Below, in pieces: positions 53,468 through 61,016 of a DNA stretch of 64,000 nucleotides. The notes under the pieces are model-generated. The model saw only the letters and a list, made by a program, of their open reading frames with translations. It ran no database searches and was not told the origin of the DNA. The first letter of the stretch is position 1; every line of letters starts with the position of its first letter. The position numbers and the translations under genes are program-made. Source of the DNA: Bacteroidales bacterium (GTDB lineage Bacteria; Bacteroidota; Bacteroidia; Bacteroidales; Paludibacteraceae); NCBI GenBank assembly GCA_015061115.1, contig SUXE01000015.1, positions 1 to 64,000 on the forward strand, written 5' to 3'.

Positions 53468-53541
53468 GCTTCTTTAGCTCAGTTGGTTAGAGCACATGAC
53501 TGTTAATCATGGGGTCCTAAGTTCAAGCCTTAGAAGAAGCG
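53468..53541 (+). tRNA. tRNA-Asn(GTT), copy 1
   Basis: Acceptor GCTTCTT/AAGAAGC, D-arm GCTC/GAGC, anticodon stem CATGA/TCATG with loop CTGTTAA (anticodon GTT), T-arm CTAAG/CTTAG with TTCAAGC, discriminator G. No encoded CCA. Confidence 0.95.
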
Positions 53542-53576
53542 CACATCGTGAAACCGATGTAAAACAGTTTCGGAAT

Positions 53577-53650
53577 GCTTCTTTAGCTCAGTTGGTTAGA
53601 GCACATGACTGTTAATCATGGGGTCCTAAGTTCAAGCCTTAGAAGAAGCG
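53577..53650 (+). tRNA. tRNA-Asn(GTT), copy 2
   Basis: Identical to copy 1. It lies one 109-bp unit downstream; the 35-nt spacer with hairpin ACATCG-TGAAAC-CGATGT is also identical. Confidence 0.95.
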
Positions 53651-53685
53651 CACATCGTGAAACCGATGTAAAACAGTTTCGGAAT

Positions 53686-53759
53686 GCTTCTTTAGCTCAG
53701 TTGGTTAGAGCACATGACTGTTAATCATGGGGTCCTAAGTTCAAGCCTTAGAAGAAGCG
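53686..53759 (+). tRNA. tRNA-Asn(GTT), copy 3
   Basis: Identical to copies 1 and 2, at the same 109-bp spacing. Sequence diverges after it and a terminator follows. Confidence 0.95.
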
Positions 53760-53769
53760 CTTAACCCAA

Positions 53770-53803
53770 AGAGATGTGATTTTGAATCGCATCTCTTTTT
53801 TTG
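53770..53803 (+). terminator. Terminator of the tRNA cluster
   Basis: AGAGATGTGATT pairs with AATCGCATCTCT around a TTG loop (one T-G wobble), followed by TTTTTTTG. Confidence 0.85.
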
Positions 53804-53805
53804 TT

Positions 53806-54124
53806 GTAGACGGAATGATTTGCGTCTACGTTCCAAAATCCTACTCCGATGCAAAGTCTCCATTTTTGATTTTCATAAGTAAATATGATAAAAATGCCGG
53901 AATATTCAAAATTTACGAGGAAATAAAATCAATTCGTAATTCATAATGCGTAATTCGTAATTGTGGATACATGCCAACGACAACGGTGTGACATAACGTA
54001 TGTTTTTTTGGAAAACAATCTGTGTGTGGTCATATTTGAAATCATTTGGAGCAGGCACAAGGTCTACCCATACGGAATCAAATTCGTCGCCACGGACGGG
54101 GATTTATCTGTCCCTGGAAAATAA
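53806..54124. other. Intergenic stretch with palindrome and heptamer tract, no gene
   Basis: GTAGACG (53806-53812) and CGTCTAC (53823-53829) form a hairpin. A heptamer tract (TTCGTAA TTCATAA TGCGTAA TTCGTAA TTGTGGA) lies at 53933-53967. The remaining bases show no convincing gene. Confidence 0.65.
53933..53967. repeat. Heptamer repeat tract in the 53.9 kb gap
   Basis: Five 7-mers in register; four match TKCRTAA closely. Confidence 0.8.
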
Positions 54125-54162
54125 AAAAAGCGAAATGCAGACTCATCCACATTTCGCTTTTT
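54125..54162 (-). terminator. Terminator of the hypothetical secreted gene
   Basis: AAAAAGCGAAATG at 54125-54137 pairs with CATTTCGCTTTTT at 54150-54162. The T-rich arm lies at the 3' end on either strand. Confidence 0.75.
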
Positions 54163-54181
54163 GCTTTACATATCCAATATC

Positions 54182-54841
54182 TTATTTTTTATCTAGTGTT
54201 TCGACGTAATCCATGAACATTGCGGGATATATAAGCAACACATCGTTGACATTCCCATAAGATTTGGCAAATCCGAGTGGATCCTCTTTCAACTTTTTAT
54301 ACATAGTCGGATTGTCTTCAAACATTTTTTCATAAAATTTTTGACAATCCTTATCTTTCATATGACTTAATGGATAATTTATAGATACCGTCCAAGGCCA
54401 TTCTGGTTTCTTGAAATAAAAATTCACATCTGGATAACTACTTCCATTCTTATAAACTCTCATATATCCAATCATATATAAAATATAGCCATCTATCTCA
54501 AACACTTTCCAACCTCCAGACTTCTTTGTCTTAGGCATTTTGGAATTCTTTTTTAAGAATTCATACGAATTAATTACATACTCTGAATATTCCTTCGGTC
54601 CATAATCCTTTTTTTCTTCATCGTAAAACTGAACATAAGCGATTTCCGGATCTTCAATCACAACTTTTTTATCCTTTGAACTCATCAAATAAATCGCCTG
54701 TCCATGCGTAAACCACACTTCAGGAGCTTCTATCGTCTTTCCCGACTTCAAAGTAATCAATCCAGGTTTACCAGCGGCTGACGCCGAAAAAACTGATGCC
54801 ACAGAAATGGCTACCGCCAAAATAATCTTTGCTATACTCAT
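54182..54841 (-). CDS. Secreted hypothetical protein
   Basis: 219 residues from ATG 54841, giving a signal peptide that ends SASA. A beta-rich N-terminal part (GLITLKSGKTIEAPEVWFTH, YLMSSKDKKVVIEDPEIAYV) looks like a small barrel or sheet. The helical C-terminal part ends LIYPAMFMDYVETLDKK. No T9SS domain and no lipobox. I do not recognise the family. It lies 67 nt after the protease/barrel locus and may share its transcript, as both encode envelope proteins. Confidence 0.65.
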   Translation of the reverse strand: MSIAKIILAVAISVASVFSASAAGKPGLITLKSGKTIEAPEVWFTHGQAIYLMSSKDKKVVIEDPEIAYVQFYDEEKKDYGPKEYSEYVINSYEFLKKNSKMPKTKKSGGWKVFEIDGYILYMIGYMRVYKNGSSYPDVNFYFKKPEWPWTVSINYPLSHMKDKDCQKFYEKMFEDNPTMYKKLKEDPLGFAKSYGNVNDVLLIYPAMFMDYVETLDKK

Positions 54842-54908
54842 GACCCTTAAATAATTTATCAAAAATAGTGGAGATTAAGATATTCTTTCTCCACTCAATC
54901 ATTCTACA

Positions 54909-55811
54909 TTAAAATCCATAACCGATGCAAACAGTGAAATATCTTCTTTTTCCATAGACACAACCGTCGTCATCACCTTTTTCAAAATTGAGTTCCGTCA
55001 CTCGCTTGAAATTACACTCTGCTCCAACAAAAACCGCCTTAGACTTCGATGTCGTATATCCGATCTTTAATCCAGCATGCAAATTAGCTTCAAAATTAGG
55101 CCCCGTTGTAATCACTGTTCCAACACCTCCAATCACATATGGAGTGGCAAATACTTTGCCATTAGGTGCCAATTTGAACGGACACTGATATCCAATACGG
55201 AAAACGGCTCCAAAGAATGGTTCTTCCTCAATCACATAGGTGGTATCTCCTTTCTTAACTTCTTCGTAGTAATATATATTAGGATCGCTTAACATATGTT
55301 TTACTGTATGCCCCATCTCAATACCACAGCCCAGCATAAAATATTTACTTGGCAGTAACATATAAGAGATATCTAATTTCTGTCCATAATTTTCTGAAAG
55401 ACCTTTAGACAATCCAATCTCAAAGTATTTACGCCACTCCTGCGAATAGATCACTTTTGATTCTTCAGCCTTTTTAATGCTTTCTATTTGCTCAGCTGAC
55501 GTCGGACTGCTAACAATCTTATAGCCATCAGCAGTTTCCTTCCAAATGGTCTCTATTTCTTTACCTTTGTAAGTATAGGTTGTCTTATAATTATCCCCAT
55601 CTTTCACTGTAGCTGAATATTCTACATCATCCACATTCTTTACTCCGTTGAACATAGACTCACCAGCTATAGATTTCATGACCGGAACAGGCTCTTTTGT
55701 ACGGAGCTGGATTCTTCTTGTTTCAGACGCTTTATCCAACAATGCCGAAACTGTTGCTTCTTCCATACCAAAACAGCATCTCATTTGCGACGTATGACGA
55801 CAAATCAGCAT
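54909..55811 (-). pseudogene. Outer-membrane barrel part of a frameshifted protease-barrel gene
   Basis: The open frame reads MLICRHTSQMRCCFGMEEAT and has no signal peptide. From FGMEEATVSALLDKASETRR on it looks like normal protein. A short beta domain (YKTTYTYKGKEIETIWKETA) is followed by an outer-membrane barrel: YFEIGLSKGLSENYGQ, LDISYMLLPSKYFMLGCG, FFGAVFRIGYQCPF, PYVIGGVGTVITT and a terminal YFTVCIGYGF with C-terminal Phe. Such a barrel needs an export signal, which only the upstream protease frame provides. The two frames overlap by 80 bases and differ by one base. Reading them as one gene explains both. Confidence 0.65.
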
Positions 55812-56652
55812 CCTTTTTCTTCACATCTTCAAGAAACTGTTTAGCGATCTTTTCCACATCATTGGAATTATTTGGTGTAGCCGACGTTGCAATCTTTTCA
55901 TTTGTAGCGACGCTGCTGTAATATCTGATTGGAATTGAGAAGTTGGCATTCTCACGAAAAGATGCCTTCCATGTGTTGATTCCGACAACAACATAGTTTC
56001 CTGATTTCTCCTTGACCAACAACGGACCACCTGAACTTCCCGGGTCGACTTGGGCAGTATGCTGATAAACGGCGACTGAGTCTATGTTTCCAAAAAACTC
56101 ATCTTTTACACTATTATTTGATACAACACCTTTACCAAGCTGCCACGACGGTTTGTCACCCAACGCCGGATATCCCGCCGTCCAGACCTCGACACCATCT
56201 TTAATCTTATCTTTTTTTATATTAAGAGCAGGCACTTTCACATCGTCAGAAGGAAAATTCACTAAAGCGACATCAAGACTTTTTGAGATAAAAGATACAG
56301 GGCAACGGGCATACTTAACCTCAGCACCGCCAATCTCAAATGTCAAATCCACAAATTTCGCATCTTCAACCACATGTTTGTTGGTGACAACAATAAGTTT
56401 TCCCTTCTCATCCTTGATCACAAAACCTGAGCCAAAAGAATCACCACCGGAATATTCTCTTACTTGTTTTGCTGCAGAGAAATAACTTTTGTTCTGCAAT
56501 GCATTTGCAACATTTTCGCAATTCAAAGAAGAATTGCTTGATTCCTTAATATAGCATACAGATTCTCTCAATTCGGCAGCGTGGGAAAATGCTCCGACAA
56601 ACAATGCCATAAAGGATGCAAATAATCTTTGCGAGGTTTTTATCTTAAACAT
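55732..56652 (-). CDS. Trypsin-like serine protease, likely N-terminal part of a longer protein
   Basis: 306 residues. Signal peptide to SHAA. Chymotrypsin/DegP-type fold with triad H93 (TNKHVV), D127 (KSLDVALV) and S207 (GSSGGPLL). No PDZ domain. Its natural end is uncertain: after NEMLFWYG the frame runs into GRSNSFGIVG and stops. The sequence one base away continues with FGMEEATVSALL for 285 residues. Removing one base from the T-run of four (55770-55773) would join them. Cleavage target is unknown; location would be the outer membrane if the fusion is real. Confidence 0.8.
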   Translation of the reverse strand: MFKIKTSQRLFASFMALFVGAFSHAAELRESVCYIKESSNSSLNCENVANALQNKSYFSAAKQVREYSGGDSFGSGFVIKDEKGKLIVVTNKHVVEDAKFVDLTFEIGGAEVKYARCPVSFISKSLDVALVNFPSDDVKVPALNIKKDKIKDGVEVWTAGYPALGDKPSWQLGKGVVSNNSVKDEFFGNIDSVAVYQHTAQVDPGSSGGPLLVKEKSGNYVVVGINTWKASFRENANFSIPIRYYSSVATNEKIATSATPNNSNDVEKIAKQFLEDVKKKDADLSSYVANEMLFWYGRSNSFGIVG

Positions 56653-56803
56653 AATATATATAGTAGTAGTCCCAAATCCGCATTATTTTTTCTGAGACTT
56701 GCAAATTATCACAAAATAATAGAAAGGTCAAATTCAATTTTAGCCCACCCGACAATCAACTGAGTTTAACATTGAAAGCTCAACTAACCAACAGCATTTC
56801 ATT

Positions 56804-56850
56804 AGAAAAAAGAAAGAATATCAAAATGAATGATTTTGATACTCTTTCTT
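56804..56850 (-). terminator. Terminator of the HU gene
   Basis: A 17-bp stem with one mismatch, AAGAAAGAATATCAAAA and TTTTGATACTCTTTCTT, 7-nt loop. On the minus strand it is followed by TTTTTTC. Confidence 0.8.
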
Positions 56851-56875
56851 ATTTCGATTGCATATAGCAGTAGGA

Positions 56876-57157
56876 TTATTTTCCGTAACGAACTACATCT
56901 GCAAGTTCTGCTCCTGCTTTGAAGTTTACAACCTTTTTAGCCTCTGTAGTCATCTGCTCACCTGTGCGTGGGTTGCGACATGTACGAGCAGGTTTCTCTT
57001 TAACTGACAAAGAAGCAAAACCAGTCAGATTGACTGAATCACCCTTTTTCAATGTGTCTGAAACAACACTAATGAAAGCATCTAATGCCTTCTTGCTGTC
57101 TGTCTTAGTTAGACCAGACGCTGATGCCATTGCATCTACCAATTCCGACTTGTTCAT
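56876..57157 (-). CDS. HU-type DNA-binding protein
   Basis: 93 residues from ATG 57157, the usual HU length. Begins MNKSELVDAMASASGLTK and has the beta-arm region FKAGAEL after the RNPRTGEQM signature (DNA-intercalating proline). Packs and bends DNA as a dimer. Standing alone, with a TATATTTG on the minus strand (57192-57185) as a -7 element and its own terminator. Confidence 0.95.
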   Translation of the reverse strand: MNKSELVDAMASASGLTKTDSKKALDAFISVVSDTLKKGDSVNLTGFASLSVKEKPARTCRNPRTGEQMTTEAKKVVNFKAGAELADVVRYGK

Positions 57158-57348
57158 ATAACCGATAATTAAATTTATTTTTCTCAAATATACTATCTTT
57201 TTCAATAATCATACAGCATGCCATAAAAAAAATACGTTCAAATCTTTATTTTAACAACAAAACATGATTAACAACATCATTTTTAACATGATACTGTATA
57301 ATTAAGCATCATAGCACATAAACAGAGGCAATACTAGTATATTGACAA

Positions 57349-57378
57349 AAAAAGAGACATCTTTCGATGTCTCTTTTT
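57349..57378 (-). terminator. Terminator of the SusC/D operon
   Basis: AAAAAGAGACATC pairs perfectly with GATGTCTCTTTTT around a TTTC loop, 25 nt after the SGBP stop. Confidence 0.85.
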
Positions 57379-57402
57379 CCTTATTAGCTATAAAAGTCCG
57401 GA

Positions 57403-58965
57403 TTATCTACAAGAAATAACTGGATTAGTATAGAAGTCACGTGTAGACTGACCCCACTTTAGCAAAGGCCATACACCACCATTGCCATCACTTGGAGTGA
57501 TACGCAAGTTATCAACTGCGATCAATGGCTCATTTGACTGATTTGGCTGGTCAGCATTACCGAACTCAAATCCGACACTTTGTATTTTTCTAACACCATC
57601 ATCAAGCAACTGACCAGATAATTTAGCGATGTTAGGCTGATCAAAAAATGCAGCACCATTATTAGGATCTCCGAATCCAGCGTACATGTTGTCAGATCCA
57701 TCTGTAATCAAACGATCGTTCTGTGCACTACAGAAATAGTTTTTAGCAGTGAAATTGTACTTGATTTCATCCAATGGAATTGTAACAGTCAACCAGTCAC
57801 CACCTGATGTCCAAGCATCACAATCACACTTAGCCTGCCATACACCATCAGCATCCTTAGCAAATGTTGCTTTTGAAGGCTGCCAAAATGCACAATAGTT
57901 TCTGATATCCTGCCAAGCGTTGTAATAGAATCCAACAGCAAGACCATTACCGATAATTGGGTACTTGTCAGAAACAAATACTTCAAACTTGATTACATAA
58001 TCAGAGAATTTTTTCTCTCCTTTTACGATTGACTCAGAGAAGCAACCAAATGGCGTTGGATAATTTGGTTCTACATCCTCTGGATTAGCCTCTCCTGTTG
58101 GGCAATAAGTCCAAGCAGTATAACCAGCCAAATCATGGAAAACAGAGAACTCAGTTGTATTGTTCTCAGACTTGAAAATAGTAGATTTCAAAACATCCTT
58201 TGGCTTTGGCAGACCAATAGTTTTGCCCGACTCTTCATCATATCTTTCAACATCCGGTTTGTCCTGATTGAACAAGTTCAAATATTGATCATCGTCATGA
58301 GTGATCAACATATTACGAGTATCACGGAAGATGAAGTTCGAGAAGCTTTCTCCAGCCTTGCTGACAAACAAAATTTTTCCGTTATCCTGAACACCAGCAG
58401 GAATCTTAATTGTTGCGTGGTTAGCATCCTCAATAGTAATAGTTCCGCTTTCTGTTGAAGCCTCAAGAGTATATTTACCATCTTTATCCAAGAACAAAGC
58501 CTTAAGAGGAGCGAACAACGAGTTACCAACAACCTTCAATGTCTTCTCTGCCATTTCGTTGTCACACATTGTAACACAAGGTGGCGCAACAACGACCTTC
58601 AACAAGTCTGTATCAAATCCTTGTGCACAAGATGCAGTAGTGACATGAGCAATACAATCCTCAGAAATACCTTCTGGAACCTGAAAAACAATCTTGTTAT
58701 CTTCCATGAAAGCAGGCTGAAGTTCAGCACTTTTATCTCCAAAAGAAATCGCTGTAATATCAGAAAGGTTTTTTCCATAAACAACGATCGCTGTACCAGA
58801 AGATACTGTTCCATCAGCATTTTTTTCCACTCCTGGCTTCAAAATCTCCCACTTTTCAAATGTAGGCATATTACAGTCACAGCCGCAATCTAATCTGTCG
58901 TCACATGAAGTAGCGAAAATAGAGCCTGCGATTAGACCGATTGTATAAAATTTATTTTTATTCAT
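57403..58965 (-). CDS. Surface glycan-binding lipoprotein (SGBP-B type)
   Basis: 520 residues from ATG 58965. Lipobox FATSC, Cys21. An IPT/TIG Ig-like module at about 35-130 (GTAIVVYGKNLSDITAISFG), a second Ig-like module to about 220, then a C-terminal glycan-binding domain of the SGBP_B type (FIFRDTRNMLITHDD and later YNAWQDIRNYCAFW). It binds polysaccharide at the cell surface beside SusD. The many Trp/Tyr in the C-terminal domain fit sugar stacking. Third gene after SusC and SusD in the same transcript. Confidence 0.86.
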   Translation of the reverse strand: MNKNKFYTIGLIAGSIFATSCDDRLDCGCDCNMPTFEKWEILKPGVEKNADGTVSSGTAIVVYGKNLSDITAISFGDKSAELQPAFMEDNKIVFQVPEGISEDCIAHVTTASCAQGFDTDLLKVVVAPPCVTMCDNEMAEKTLKVVGNSLFAPLKALFLDKDGKYTLEASTESGTITIEDANHATIKIPAGVQDNGKILFVSKAGESFSNFIFRDTRNMLITHDDDQYLNLFNQDKPDVERYDEESGKTIGLPKPKDVLKSTIFKSENNTTEFSVFHDLAGYTAWTYCPTGEANPEDVEPNYPTPFGCFSESIVKGEKKFSDYVIKFEVFVSDKYPIIGNGLAVGFYYNAWQDIRNYCAFWQPSKATFAKDADGVWQAKCDCDAWTSGGDWLTVTIPLDEIKYNFTAKNYFCSAQNDRLITDGSDNMYAGFGDPNNGAAFFDQPNIAKLSGQLLDDGVRKIQSVGFEFGNADQPNQSNEPLIAVDNLRITPSDGNGGVWPLLKWGQSTRDFYTNPVISCR

Positions 58966-59048
58966 TTTTTTCTTTTTTGAAATCAAACAAATTATTGCGG
59001 TTTACTTTCTTGCGATTTCAACCGCAATAATCATGAATTTTTCATAAA

Positions 59049-60995
59049 TCAATAAGCATACTGATTGCTCAAGATCTGCTCGCTATAATCCACCACTGTA
59101 TTAAAGTTAGCTGTGTTTGGAACAGATGCTGGAACAGGCAAGAAGAACTGAAGCTTGTCAAGTTCAATTTCTGTCTCAGAAGCTTGTTCTGCATAAGCAG
59201 GATTAACATTATGAGCCTCTACTGAAAGTTCATGAACCAAACGTTTACGCTGGTAATCTGATCTTCTCTGAGGAACTGCAATTTGAGATCCGAACTTCTC
59301 AGCATAGATAAATGAACGGTCCTGAGCCTCAATGTATTTCTTAGCTGCATCCAGATTACGGTAGAACAATCTCTTGATATCCAACCAACACTGGTTTTCA
59401 AGAGCAAACTCATGACGACGCTCAAGCATCAAGTCGTAAGTTGGGTAATACATATCACAGCTTGCTGAGATTTCTTTATCATTACCCTCTTGGTCTTGAA
59501 TTGTAGCATATGCTACGTTACCCTTACGCTTAACTGAATCTGGCTCACAGAATGCAATCTTTGAGATCTTATCCAATCCAGCACGAGCACGCACCACATT
59601 TACATAGTCAACACCAGCAGTAGCATCCGAAGCAACATCCTTTTTCTCGATACCCATTTTTGCCTCTGCGATCAACAAATAAACATCTGCGACACGCAAC
59701 ATAGGGATAGTCAAGTTTATACTGAATGGAGAATCTACTGGTTTTACAGAGTAAACGAACTTACGACAGTGGTTTAGAACCGCTGAAGGATCCTCATTTC
59801 CGTATAGTTCATCTCTCTCCTCCTTCGACAAGCTCTTCTTAGGATTCAAGAAATAATAGTAACGAGATCCATCATTCAAAGTATAGTAGTGACCTGTACC
59901 ATTATAAACATCTTCTTTTGTTTTGGCATCTGAATATGAATCATCTGGACCAAAATAGTAAGAAGTCGCATGCAAACGGATATCTTTCTTGTCATATGAG
60001 TCAAAGAGCATAGTTGTCAAACCCTTCTCTCCACCATAAGCATCACCTCCTGCAGCAAGATGCTTTGATCTTGCGAACTGAATCTGACGTGAACATCCCT
60101 GTGCATAAACACCTTGCTCAAACAACAAAGCGAATAGGATTTCAGGACTTTGAGTGTTAGGCTGGAACATTTTATCATAAGCTTCATAGCCTTGCTCCAA
60201 ATAGTTGTTGCAAAGTTTCAAAGTCTGTTCTCCCATCTGAATTGCCAAGCTGTAGTATGCATCAGGATTTCCACACAAATAGCTACCTGGTTCATCCAAT
60301 GGTCTCTGACAAGATGCCATTGTCACATAAAGTTTTGTTAGCATACCTAACGCAGAAGCCTTCCAAACACGACAATTTGGCTGTGCTTTATCAGGAAGCA
60401 ACTCATAAGCCTCTTTCCAATCCTTTTCAATCAAAGTATACAAAGACTTTCTGTCTGCCTTAGTCAACTGTGGAGCCAAATCATTTGACACGACATCACT
60501 ATTGTGAAGAACAATAGGAGATGCACCCCAATACTCAGCCAAATAGAAGTATGCCATACCACGGTACATTTTAGCCTCTCCGACTGCCTTATTGATAGCC
60601 TCCTCTGATAGTCCATTCTTTCTGGCTATATTAGGAATATCGTTAATGATATGGTTACACTTGGCAATTACAGAATACAATGAAGTATATGCATTGCTGA
60701 TATGTGCGTTGTTAGCAGTAAACGACATGAAGTGGAACTGACCCTCATCGGCGAAGTTGTGGTAAACGTTACCTGAATAAAGTTCACCTACACACCACGA
60801 GAACTTGTCATCAAATCCATTCCAAGTCAATGGTCCACATACCTGCTTTGTATAACTATCCAACTTTTCATTCGAATTCAAATAGTCTTCCAACAAATAT
60901 GAATCCTGAGGGTCACGAGTCAAAAAATCTTCACACGAAGAGAAAAGCGACATCGCCCCAAACAAAAGAGCAGCTGATTTATAAATTGATCTCAT
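59049..60995 (-). CDS. SusD/RagB-family glycan-binding lipoprotein
   Basis: 648 residues, longer than most SusD (about 500-600). Lipobox LFSSC with Cys21, then the SusD start EDFLTRDPQDSYLLEDY. TPR-like helices include NHIINDIPNI and AEAKMYRGMAYFYLAEYWG, the latter highly characteristic. Ends KLQFFLPVPASVPNTANF near residue 625, the usual RagB C-terminus. It works as the lid of the SusC transporter. Its start is 22 nt from the SusC stop. Confidence 0.93.
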   Translation of the reverse strand: MRSIYKSAALLFGAMSLFSSCEDFLTRDPQDSYLLEDYLNSNEKLDSYTKQVCGPLTWNGFDDKFSWCVGELYSGNVYHNFADEGQFHFMSFTANNAHISNAYTSLYSVIAKCNHIINDIPNIARKNGLSEEAINKAVGEAKMYRGMAYFYLAEYWGASPIVLHNSDVVSNDLAPQLTKADRKSLYTLIEKDWKEAYELLPDKAQPNCRVWKASALGMLTKLYVTMASCQRPLDEPGSYLCGNPDAYYSLAIQMGEQTLKLCNNYLEQGYEAYDKMFQPNTQSPEILFALLFEQGVYAQGCSRQIQFARSKHLAAGGDAYGGEKGLTTMLFDSYDKKDIRLHATSYYFGPDDSYSDAKTKEDVYNGTGHYYTLNDGSRYYYFLNPKKSLSKEERDELYGNEDPSAVLNHCRKFVYSVKPVDSPFSINLTIPMLRVADVYLLIAEAKMGIEKKDVASDATAGVDYVNVVRARAGLDKISKIAFCEPDSVKRKGNVAYATIQDQEGNDKEISASCDMYYPTYDLMLERRHEFALENQCWLDIKRLFYRNLDAAKKYIEAQDRSFIYAEKFGSQIAVPQRRSDYQRKRLVHELSVEAHNVNPAYAEQASETEIELDKLQFFLPVPASVPNTANFNTVVDYSEQILSNQYAY

Positions 60996-61016
60996 ATTAT
61001 ATCTCTTACATTAGAA

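Noticed and set aside
53468-53759. Tandem 109-bp array considered as CRISPR or other repeat locus
   Set aside because: Each unit folds as tRNA-Asn.
54000-54209. Open frame of 69 codons on the plus strand
   Set aside because: It runs through a strong terminator hairpin and into the end of a convergent gene; low-complexity origin.
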